Shown here one piece after another: positions 1 to 5,339 of a stretch of 5,339 nt of DNA. Position numbers and translations under genes: made by a program. Every line of letters begins with the position of its first letter. Positions within the stretch are counted from its first letter, which is position 1. Below the pieces are notes generated by a model. That model ran no database searches, was not told where the DNA came from, and saw only the letters and a list, made by a program, of their open reading frames with translations. The DNA comes from JAGDYD01 sp046536675 (GTDB lineage: Archaea; Micrarchaeota; Micrarchaeia; Micrarchaeales; CABMGC01), in assembly GCA_046536675.1 (NCBI GenBank), contig JAWDMK010000035.1, positions 1 to 5,339 of the forward strand, in the 5' to 3' direction.

Positions 1-710
1 CTTATCTCGCTGAATTTAAGTGCATAGCGCTTTGCCCTTATAAGGTTTAGCATATTCTTCATGTCTATCTCTAGCTTTATTATTGTGGCAGCCTCTGGGC
101 TTAGGTTTCTTATCCTAGGCATAAGCGAGCCAAGCTTTTGATAATAAAGCTTGTCTATAAGCATATTAGCTTTTAATGCGTCGCCACTCTTTCTGAATTC
201 ATCAAGCGCTTCAGCAAGAATCTCTTTGTATGGGCTGTTTATGCTAAGCTTTGAGATTAAGCCCTCAACGCTTGCCTCTCCAAGTGCTTCTTTTATAACA
301 TTTGCATTATATGGGCCATAGTCTATAATGTATTTTGCTATTTCTTCAAAGCTCTTTTTGCTATGCTTAGCCTCTATTGCCAATTCTATATTATATATAT
401 CCCATTTTCCAATAATTGCTCTGGTGATGCTTTTGTCTTCCATTGGTGTTATTGTTATAAGCTTGCTAACATTCAAGGCCAGATTTTTGCTAAGCGCAAA
501 ATCTATCATGTCGCTGCTTATCTTAATACCGCCAAACTGCTCAAGTTCTTTTTTGTAGCTTGTTTGGCTAAGAAGTGAAAGTATTGAATCAATATCCTTT
601 GCCTGCATTATATTCTTCATCACAGCAGGCGCAATAAGATCTGACTCCATAGCCTTTACCCTAGCGGTTGAGTATGCATATCTACTTGATACTGGCCCTA
701 TATAGCTCAT
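1..710 (-). CDS. atpC: A-type ATP synthase subunit C (partial, C-terminus outside window)
   Basis: Subunit C (AhaC/NtpC, relative of V-ATPase subunit d) is the funnel-shaped socket that links the membrane K ring to the central stalk and A3B3 head. The frame opens with MSYIGPVSSRYAYSTARVKA, the family's N-terminal pattern (Tyr-rich, then Arg-Val-Lys-Ala-Met-Glu). It continues as a mostly helical protein and contains the later family signature KLEIDMKNMLNLIRAKRY at about residues 212-229. The window holds 236 residues, against about 350 for the family, so roughly the last third is missing at the left edge. The ATG (710-708) overlaps the TGA of subunit E (709-707) as ATGA, which points to translational coupling. 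A purine-rich GGGAGG lies just upstream inside the last codons of E. The position directly after E is the normal archaeal order. Identification is firm. The atpC symbol follows archaeal usage and is not the bacterial epsilon subunit. Confidence 0.95.
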   Translation of the reverse strand, partial: MSYIGPVSSRYAYSTARVKAMESDLIAPAVMKNIMQAKDIDSILSLLSQTSYKKELEQFGGIKISSDMIDFALSKNLALNVSKLITITPMEDKSITRAIIGKWDIYNIELAIEAKHSKKSFEEIAKYIIDYGPYNANVIKEALGEASVEGLISKLSINSPYKEILAEALDEFRKSGDALKANMLIDKLYYQKLGSLMPRIRNLSPEAATIIKLEIDMKNMLNLIRAKRYALKFSEI

Positions 711-1360
711 TTCCTCCCTCTTCCCACTCTACTTTTCTCCTTTCTGTTCGCCTTCTTTTTCACCTTCTTTTTGTTGACTTTTTCCACTTTCTTGCTCGCC
801 TTCTTTTCTATGCCGACTTTGAAGAGTTCATTTATTATCATGCTTTTTGCATGCTCTTTCTCATTTTCTACAAGTTTTTCAGGACTTATATCTATACTTA
901 TCTTACCATCACTGCTTAATGCAAATACTCCCTTGCTGCATTGTTCAAAAGTGTAGCCGAGCTTTTTTAGAATAGGTGCAAAGCTCTTTTCAGCAACGAT
1001 CTTTGCATCAACGCCTTCTTCCTTTAGTCTGTTTAGAGCACTATCTAATATCTTTTTGTAGTTCCTTGTTATCTCGTTAAGCATTTCCCTTCTTACCTTG
1101 CTGAATTCTTTTTCTGCAACTCTTTCATGCGCTGTCAATACCGCATTGTGCCTCTCAACCTCTAGCTCAGCTAAGTACTCTTTTTCAATTTCATCAACAA
1201 CCTCGCTTGCCTGCTTTTTTGCTTCTTCTTGTATTTTCTTCGCCTTTTCATTCGCCTCGCCAATTATCCTTGCTTTTTCTTGCTCAGCCTCGCTCAGAAG
1301 CGAGTCTCTCTTCTTTCTAGCCTCTTCTAAGATCCTCTTTGCAATAGCTTCAAGCGGCAT
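707..1360 (-). CDS. atpE: A-type ATP synthase subunit E (peripheral stalk), with lysine-rich C-terminal tail
   Basis: Subunit E pairs with H to form the peripheral stalks that hold the A3B3 head still against the rotor. The 217-residue product starts with a long charged helix (about residues 1-110). Paired hydrophobics recur every 11 residues (10/11, 21/22, 32/33, 43, 54/55), with Ala at 14, 25, 36 and 47, a hendecad coiled coil. A globular C-terminal domain follows (about 112-184), including GVFALSSDGKISIDIS, where many homologues have a strand followed by an Asn-Thr-Leu motif; here that motif is not evident. The family domain would normally end near ELF (178-180). Residues 185-217 form an added basic tail with 14 Lys and 4 Arg in 33 residues. 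The start is nine bases after the K stop, with only a weak GGCGAG site. The stop overlaps the ATG of C. Identification is firm from sequence and gene order; the tail's role is unknown. Confidence 0.95.
   Translation of the reverse strand: MPLEAIAKRILEEARKKRDSLLSEAEQEKARIIGEANEKAKKIQEEAKKQASEVVDEIEKEYLAELEVERHNAVLTAHERVAEKEFSKVRREMLNEITRNYKKILDSALNRLKEEGVDAKIVAEKSFAPILKKLGYTFEQCSKGVFALSSDGKISIDISPEKLVENEKEHAKSMIINELFKVGIEKKASKKVEKVNKKKVKKKANRKEKSRVGRGRK
713..718 (-). promoter_or_regulatory. Shine-Dalgarno-like site for subunit C inside the end of subunit E
   Basis: On the minus strand GGGAGG precedes AAATGA, where the ATG of C and the TGA of E overlap. The site is formed by the Gly-Arg codons GGG AGG near the end of E. 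The gap to the ATG is only two bases, shorter than usual. An alternative GAGGG pairing (720-716) would give five bases. It supports 710 as the start of C. Confidence 0.55.
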
Positions 1361-1369
1361 AGGCTCGCC

Positions 1370-1606
1370 CTATATGAGACCTGCATCGAGCATTATTAGT
1401 ATTGATATAACGAATCCGAAGATGAGCAATGTCTCTGGCAATACTAAGAAGAGAAGCACTATACCCATCTGGTTCGGCTTCTCTGCTATCAATCCAAGAC
1501 CTGCTGCTCCTATTGCTGATTGTGCAACGCCTGTTCCTATTGCTCCGCCAGCTATTGCTATTCCAGCTCCAATTGCCGCGATTGCAGCTTCCATTCCTAT
1601 TGTCAT
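1370..1606 (-). CDS. atpK: A-type ATP synthase subunit K (membrane rotor proteolipid)
   Basis: K is the ion-carrying subunit of the rotor ring, embedded in the cell membrane. The 78-residue product is a single hairpin of two membrane helices. The first (about 4-40) is rich in Gly and Ala and runs through GAIGTGVAQSAIG. A polar loop AEKPNQ (about 41-46) faces the cytoplasm and would contact subunit C. The second helix (about 47-73) contains LPETLLIFG. Glu58 is the expected ion-binding carboxylate. Gln29 in helix 1 and Thr59 next to Glu58 match the positions that coordinate sodium in related rotary ATPases, so coupling to Na+ is possible, although this pattern alone does not prove it. The length fits the two-helix form, not the duplicated four-helix form. 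It lies between I and E, with a good GGTGG site four bases before its ATG. Confidence 0.97.
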   Translation of the reverse strand: MTIGMEAAIAAIGAGIAIAGGAIGTGVAQSAIGAAGLGLIAEKPNQMGIVLLFLVLPETLLIFGFVISILIMLDAGLI

Positions 1607-1610
1607 TTTT

Positions 1611-1615
1611 CCACC
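1611..1615 (-). promoter_or_regulatory. Shine-Dalgarno site for subunit K
   Basis: The 18-base gap between I and K reads, on the minus strand, with GGTGG followed by AAAA and the ATG of K. This matches the archaeal GGAGGTGA-type site and fixes the K start at 1606. A strong site here is reasonable because the K ring needs many more copies than its operon neighbours. Confidence 0.65.
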
Positions 1616-1624
1616 ATTAATTTT

Positions 1625-3505
1625 TCAATCTTTAACATATTTCCTTTTGTAATAGAAAGGCTTAAACTTTATTCCGCCGCCGATATAAAATTTAGAGAAA
1701 AACTCAACAAAGTTAAGCCTTATTCCTTGTACAATCCCTTCAAATATGCCGAGGATCATATTGAAGAAATGAAGCGTTACAAAAATTATAAGGAATAATA
1801 CAAACATTAATATACCATGGCTCAAGCTTGGAGTAAAGGCTTGGTCTATTAGCATGGCAATAATTATACTGCTCATGCCAAATCCTAGAATCCTTGCATA
1901 GCTCAATGGATGTGTCATAAGGTTTGTTATCTCTGCAGCTTCTATGCCGCTTAGAGCACCAGTAGCTATAAGCGCTACAATAGATGCTATGCCAAAATAG
2001 AGCGTAGCGCTTGGTCCAACAAGGTTAAAGAAAGCGCCTCCAACAGCAAACACACCAGTTACTATTGTCAATATAGCTGTTAGCTTGCTTATTGCTACTT
2101 TCTTCTCGCCATGCCTCCATTTGTTTACAAAGCCAAGGAATAAGCCAAGGCTTACCTGAATAATTCCAAAAAGAATAGTAACAAGCAGAACTGTTGTCGC
2201 ATCTTTCAGCCAGTCGAATCCAAAGTTTATGCCAAAGTACTGGTTAAGCTGGTAGCCGAAGTATTGGTTAGATAAGAAGCCGAAGAAGATAGCAGAGAAT
2301 GCTGCAAGCTGCCAGATCTTCGCCGCATTATACACGAGGCCGTCAGGATCTGTAAATGTTGTAATCCATGTTACAAATAGAAGCGATGCTATGCCATAGC
2401 CTACATCGCTAACCATCATACCATAGAATATCGGGAATGATAATATAAAGATCCATGTCGGGTCAACCTCATCACTCCTTGGTAGTGAGTAAAATTCCAT
2501 CATATAATCGAATGGTTTCAGAAACTTTGGCCTGTTTGTAAGTGTTGGTGGTAGTTCATCTTCTTCTTTTTCTATAATCTCTAAATCAAATTCATCTGTG
2601 AGCTTTGAGAGTCCATTCCTTATATCGTTAAGCTTTTTCTTTGGAATCCAGCCCTCTATTAAAAATGTATAATCTGTCTTTTTGAAGTTTGATTTAATGC
2701 TCTCTCTTTCTATCTCTATCTCAAGCATCTCCCTATATGCCAGGAGCTCATTCATATATTTCTTCATTTCTCTTATTTCATTCGTAGCTTTGCTTATCTC
2801 TTCTTTTAATTTGCTTATCTCTTTATTGCATTTTTCAACAACATGCTCTGGCTTGGAGTCCAAATATCTGCTGCTTAGGTCTAATTCTTCAAGAGCAATG
2901 CCTTTTATTGCCTCATCTATGTTTAAGCCCTTTTCATAAGCTATGAAGAATAAGATGTTATTCTTTCCAATATCCTTCTTTATGAGATATGAATTATTTA
3001 TTTTATTAAGGCTTGCTTCAAAATCATCTGCAACTTTCTTCGCAACTATGTAAGCTTTGTAGCTTATATAATCGCTTTTAAGCTTTGAAAAATCAATTGC
3101 TATGCCTATAAACTTAGATGCTATATACTTTGCATGCTCCAGACTTTCTATCTCTTTTTCGCTTTCTTTTATAATGTTGTTCAGCTCGAAAAGCCTTTCT
3201 ACGGGCTTGAAGTGCTTTAGCTTTCTGATAAGTTTGTTGCGCTCTAGCCTCTTTAGCATGCGCATTTCCTGCTTTGCCCTTCTTCTTTTTTCAATATACT
3301 CATTTATTATCTCTATGGAGCCGTTAACCCTAAGAAGAAGCTCAGATAGTTCGTTGAGCTCTGTTGAAGGCATGTCATCATTTAAGCTAAGCTTGCTCTT
3401 TCTAATCTCTATAAATCCGTTCTCGTGAAGGTATGCTATTACCTTATCCTTTACTCTATCGCTGAAGAGCATGCGCACCTTTTCCATCGGTTCTGTGGTT
3501 AGCAA
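1625..3505 (-). CDS. atpI: A-type ATP synthase subunit I (membrane stator, V-ATPase subunit a homologue)
   Basis: Subunit I provides the two half-channels through which ions reach the K ring and anchors the peripheral stalks. The 626-residue length is normal. Residues 1 to about 345 are a cytoplasmic arm with two long charged helical stretches (about 65-125 and 222-272) and the alpha/beta pieces typical of the family. The membrane part begins near 351 with FPIFYGMMVSDVGYG, followed by about seven or eight hydrophobic segments to about 597. The motif THPLSYARILGFG carries Arg538, equivalent to the essential arginine of this family. GIRLNFVEFFSKFY (595-607) carries the second conserved Arg596 and leads into GGGIKFKPF. 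The start is TTG directly after the H stop (TGATTG). An ATG six codons downstream (3487) is possible, but the TTG start gives the usual short lead before the conserved Met-Lys/Glu-Lys-Val. A GAGTGAT-like site overlaps the end of H. Confidence 0.97.
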   Translation of the reverse strand: MLTTEPMEKVRMLFSDRVKDKVIAYLHENGFIEIRKSKLSLNDDMPSTELNELSELLLRVNGSIEIINEYIEKRRRAKQEMRMLKRLERNKLIRKLKHFKPVERLFELNNIIKESEKEIESLEHAKYIASKFIGIAIDFSKLKSDYISYKAYIVAKKVADDFEASLNKINNSYLIKKDIGKNNILFFIAYEKGLNIDEAIKGIALEELDLSSRYLDSKPEHVVEKCNKEISKLKEEISKATNEIREMKKYMNELLAYREMLEIEIERESIKSNFKKTDYTFLIEGWIPKKKLNDIRNGLSKLTDEFDLEIIEKEEDELPPTLTNRPKFLKPFDYMMEFYSLPRSDEVDPTWIFILSFPIFYGMMVSDVGYGIASLLFVTWITTFTDPDGLVYNAAKIWQLAAFSAIFFGFLSNQYFGYQLNQYFGINFGFDWLKDATTVLLVTILFGIIQVSLGLFLGFVNKWRHGEKKVAISKLTAILTIVTGVFAVGGAFFNLVGPSATLYFGIASIVALIATGALSGIEAAEITNLMTHPLSYARILGFGMSSIIIAMLIDQAFTPSLSHGILMFVLFLIIFVTLHFFNMILGIFEGIVQGIRLNFVEFFSKFYIGGGIKFKPFYYKRKYVKD

Positions 3506-3823
3506 TCAATCACTCAGCAGATGTTCCATAATCTCTTTTGCTATTCTCTTTGCATCGCTTTTGCTTAGCTTCTTTTTACTTGCCTTCTTAACCTCCTGCT
3601 CTATCTCTCTTTTATCCTTATTCTTTCTTTGCTCTATCTCCTTTTCAGCATTGCTCCTTGCATTGCTTATAAGCACCTTTGCCTCTTCCTCAGCCTTTGC
3701 TATTATAGAAGCAGCTTCTATGTTGGCATCTGCGATTATTTTTTTCTTTTCCTCTTCAGCCTTCGCTATAATCTCTTTTGCTTCCTTTTCTGCTCTCTGC
3801 ACTTCATCGATAGGATCTGACAT
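3506..3823 (-). CDS. ahaH: A-type ATP synthase subunit H (peripheral stalk coiled coil)
   Basis: H is the partner of E in the peripheral stalk. The 105-residue product is almost wholly helical and strongly charged. It starts MSDPIDEVQRAEKEAKEI, and residues 11-65 form five successive 11-residue units, each starting with Ala (11, 22, 33, 44, 55). A hydrophobic pair recurs at 18/19, 29/30, 40/41 and 51/52. Such hendecads form right-handed coiled coils, as known for the E-H(G) stalk of A/V-type ATPases. The C-terminal part (about 80-105) is Lys-rich and then ends in an amphipathic helix. I chose the ATG at 3823; a TTG at 3841 would add six hydrophobic residues that do not fit the family. It is the first gene of the operon and its TGA abuts the start of I. 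Low-complexity coiled coils are hard to assign alone, but position, length and periodicity agree. Confidence 0.93.
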   Translation of the reverse strand: MSDPIDEVQRAEKEAKEIIAKAEEEKKKIIADANIEAASIIAKAEEEAKVLISNARSNAEKEIEQRKNKDKREIEQEVKKASKKKLSKSDAKRIAKEIMEHLLSD

Positions 3824-3860
3824 AAAAACCACAATTAGCAATATATTTTGTAATAATAAA

Positions 3861-3870
3861 CTTTATAATA
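3861..3870 (-). promoter_or_regulatory. Candidate TATA box for the ATP synthase operon
   Basis: On the minus strand TATTATAAAG lies about 43 bases upstream of the ATG of H, with the purine-rich AAAAAGGGATA further upstream as a possible BRE-like flank. Transcription would start near 3840 and give a leader of about 17 bases. A competing AT tract at 3841-3850 would give a nearly leaderless transcript. The assignment is tentative because the whole region is AT-rich. Confidence 0.35.
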
Positions 3871-3920
3871 CATATCCCTTTTTGCAAGAAAAAATGTAGC
3901 AAAGGGAGTTATTCTAAGCA

Positions 3921-3932
3921 ATAAATTTTTAA
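3921..3932 (+). promoter_or_regulatory. Candidate TATA box for the surface-protein gene
   Basis: ATAAATTTTTAA lies about 55 bases before the ATG at 3983. A start of transcription near 3952 would leave a leader of about 30 bases. It also argues against the in-frame ATG at 3932, which would fall inside this element. Tentative, in AT-rich surroundings. Confidence 0.3.
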
Positions 3933-3982
3933 TGCATGATGGCAAATCTTTTAACCTTTTATTTTTAAATATTACTGATGCA

Positions 3983-5339
3983 ATGAAGCCCTTCGCTATA
4001 ATATTTATCTTTTTTACTTTTTTTAGCTTAGTCTTTGCTGCAACAAGCAGTGTAACAGCTAGTGTTACTGTTGTTTGTCCAGGCAAGGTAAGCATTAATG
4101 TTCTGCCAGCTTATATGAAATTTCTTAATATAAGCCTTAACTATTCATTAGAGCAAACAGCAAATTGCATAATACCAAATGCCACAGGCACATTTAGCAT
4201 TATAAACAAGCTGAATTCAACATCGGTCTTTTCAAAGCGTGTTGTCTTTTACAATGTATCAAGCATAGAAAGGCAGAGCCTTAGCATAAGCTCCAACGCT
4301 CTTGCTAATACTACATACTATGCAGTGCTAAACCTTACAGAGCTGAGCTACAAGATACAAGGTACTTCAAGCACGTTTGAGCTAGTAAACCCAGCAATTA
4401 TAACAACTAACGTATCGGCATTTCCAAGCACAGCAAGTCCAAGCACGCCTATATTAATTAAAATAGGCCTTCACAACAAAGGTTCTCTTGCATCTAGCAA
4501 CATAATAATTAACACAAGCATTTCTGGCCCGCAGCAAATTAAATTAATATACACAGCAAGCCCGCTTGCGCCAGGCGGGGCTGAGAATATAAGCTATACA
4601 ATAACAAACCTAACCTCTGCTGGCTTATACAATGTGAATGTTTACTCAAGCTATAACACTATTCTTGGGCACGAAATATTAAACAGCACATCGCATGCAT
4701 CAACATCTTTCACAATTTCAACGCCAGCACCACCACCTTCGCCTTCGCCTACCCCAGCACCAACGCCCACGCCTTCACCAATACCTGTTCCAAAGCCTGT
4801 AACACCAATACCTGGAATAAGCTTGGTTAGCGCACCTTTGATTGTTTCATCTTCTGTTGGCACAAGCTCTCTTTCACAGCTAAGCCTTATAAACACAGCA
4901 AACACAACAGAGCTTGTAAACATTACAGTAGCAAAGCCTTACTCTAGTCTTGTGCAGCTTTCTGCAAGCTCTTTTTTCATCAAGCCGAATGAAAACATAG
5001 CTGTGCAACTCGCCTTCATAGCGAATTCAACATTAAAGCCCGGCATTTACACTATACCAATAAACATAAGTGCAAGCATAAAGAACAAGACAAGAAGCAT
5101 TACAGAGTATATGCAGTTCTATGCTTATAGCAAGCAGAACAGCAGCATAACAAGCCAAATAGTTCTTGCAAACAATACAAACATAGCAAACGGTATATTG
5201 AAGATAGCAAATCCAACAAATAAAACTCTATTCAATGTGCGTGTTTCTACAATGCTCCCGAAGGGGCTTGTAAGCAATATAAGCGACATAACAGCATATG
5301 GCTTGATAAACAATATAACAGAATCAAACGGCTACTATA
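3983..5339 (+). CDS. Secreted, sequon-rich cell-surface protein with proline-rich linker (partial, C-terminus outside window)
   Basis: The frame is open from the ATG to the right edge (452 codons) with no stop. A signal peptide is clear: MKP, a hydrophobic core rich in Phe and Ile, and a likely cut after Ala19 or Ala20. Residues 30-130 are beta-rich with the protein's only two cysteines (32 and 62), a possible disulfide. Residues about 135-245 look like a CARDB-type beta sandwich (HNKG near 164-167, LAPGGAENISY near 195-205, then SAGLYNVNVY). A Pro/Thr/Ser linker spans 248-277. Residues about 280-380 and 390-452 resemble further NEW3/DUF11-like modules (KPGIYTIPINIS; LPKGLVSNIS). There are 22 N-x-S/T sequons. 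Acidic residues are scarce (1 Asp, 10 Glu), against 23 Lys/Arg. An upstream in-frame ATG at 3932 would hide the signal peptide behind 17 residues, so 3983 is preferred; its ribosome site is weak. This is probably an S-layer or envelope protein. The exact family is not recognised, and a C-terminal membrane anchor cannot be seen. Confidence 0.88.
   Translation, partial: MKPFAIIFIFFTFFSLVFAATSSVTASVTVVCPGKVSINVLPAYMKFLNISLNYSLEQTANCIIPNATGTFSIINKLNSTSVFSKRVVFYNVSSIERQSLSISSNALANTTYYAVLNLTELSYKIQGTSSTFELVNPAIITTNVSAFPSTASPSTPILIKIGLHNKGSLASSNIIINTSISGPQQIKLIYTASPLAPGGAENISYTITNLTSAGLYNVNVYSSYNTILGHEILNSTSHASTSFTISTPAPPPSPSPTPAPTPTPSPIPVPKPVTPIPGISLVSAPLIVSSSVGTSSLSQLSLINTANTTELVNITVAKPYSSLVQLSASSFFIKPNENIAVQLAFIANSTLKPGIYTIPINISASIKNKTRSITEYMQFYAYSKQNSSITSQIVLANNTNIANGILKIANPTNKTLFNVRVSTMLPKGLVSNISDITAYGLINNITESNGYY
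4724..4813 (+). other. Proline-rich linker within the surface protein
   Basis: These 30 codons (residues 248-277) alternate Pro with Ser, Thr, Ala, Val or Ile; nearly every second residue is Pro. Extended linkers of this kind separate folded modules in surface proteins. Unlike the flanking modules it carries no N-x-S/T sequon, though its Thr and Ser could be O-glycosylated. The DNA contains short CCTTCG-type repeats that could vary in length between strains. Confidence 0.8.

Larger units (their letters stand above)
3824..3982. promoter_or_regulatory. Divergent intergenic region between the ATP synthase operon and the surface-protein gene
   Basis: These 159 AT-rich bases separate two divergent genes and should contain both promoters. 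On the minus side there are TATA-like stretches at 3861-3870 and 3841-3850. On the plus side there is ATAAATTTTTAA at 3921-3932; transcription starting about 25 bases later would leave a leader of about 30 bases before the ATG at 3983. A second AT tract at 3962-3973 is too close to that ATG to serve it. I see no RNA gene, clear operator or terminator here. Confidence 0.6.

Noticed and set aside
711..810. A pyrimidine-rich tract on the plus strand, considered as a terminator or triplex-forming element.
   Set aside because: It is fully explained by Lys/Arg codons of the E tail on the minus strand and lies inside a translationally coupled gene pair, so termination there is unlikely.
1098..1652. 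A 184-codon plus-strand frame rich in Ser, Ala, Ile and Pro.
   Set aside because: It lies antisense to subunits E and K; its composition is the mirror of their Ala/Gly/Glu-rich codons, and both minus-strand genes are unmistakable.
1520..1798. A plus-strand frame beginning with a striking Cys-rich stretch, like a small metal-binding protein.
   Set aside because: The cysteines come from reading the repeated Ala/Gly codons of subunit K out of frame on the other strand; there is no sensible domain and the region is fully used by K and I.
3824..3841. TTG at 3841 as the start of subunit H.
   Set aside because: It adds six hydrophobic residues not expected in this soluble coiled coil, and the ATG at 3823 gives the usual length.
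3932..3982. In-frame upstream ATG that would extend the surface protein by 17 residues.
   Set aside because: The extension would bury the signal peptide and overlaps the candidate TATA element; Met-Lys-Pro-Phe at 3983 is a normal signal-peptide start.
3760..4002. A 13-base sequence, CCTTCGCTATAAT, present both in the H gene and at the start of the surface-protein gene.
   Set aside because: Both copies are within coding sequence, are short, and have unlike flanks; in AT-rich DNA this is best explained by chance.
3835..4095. An 86-codon minus-strand frame crossing the intergenic region.
   Set aside because: It is antisense to the signal peptide of the surface protein, overlaps the promoter region, and has no recognisable features.
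4651..4923. A minus-strand frame with a Gly/Val/Glu repeat, resembling a glycine-rich structural protein.
   Set aside because: It is the antisense of the Pro/Thr/Ser linker of the surface protein; proline codons read as glycine on the other strand.

Overview
The window looks like archaeal chromosomal DNA of fairly low GC content. The main evidence is an A-type (archaeal) ATP synthase operon on the minus strand in the order H-I-K-E-C, which is the archaeal order. Opposite it, on the plus strand, starts a secreted surface protein very rich in N-glycosylation sequons. That protein has very few acidic residues (1 Asp and 10 Glu in 452 residues). This is the trend expected for proteins facing an acidic environment, so an acidophile is possible, for example an AT-rich ARMAN/DPANN-type or Thermoplasma-like archaeon. 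The lineage is a guess; nothing in the window fixes it.

Layout: 1-3823 (minus) is a tight ATP synthase operon read from right to left. Subunit H (3506-3823) is followed directly by subunit I (1625-3505), then by subunit K after 18 bases, subunit E after 9 bases, and subunit C, whose ATG overlaps the E stop codon. C runs off the left edge about two thirds complete. The genes usually found after C (F, A, B, D) would lie to the left. 3824-3982 is a divergent intergenic region that must hold both promoters. 3983-5339 (plus) is an uninterrupted reading frame, open at the right edge. It encodes a signal peptide, two or more beta-sandwich-like modules and a proline-rich linker.

How the genes work together: K forms the membrane rotor ring and I the stator half-channel with its essential arginine. 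E and H form the coiled-coil peripheral stalks, and C is the central-stalk socket joining the ring to the (unseen) A3B3 head. The five genes thus encode the membrane motor, the stator and the coupling parts of the enzyme. The surface protein has no evident link to the ATP synthase apart from the shared intergenic region.

I do not see a clearly new biological system. The points most worth a second look are the hendecad periodicity shared by H and E, the lysine-rich tail on E, the Gln/Glu-Thr ion-site signature in K, and the sequon-dense, acid-poor surface protein.
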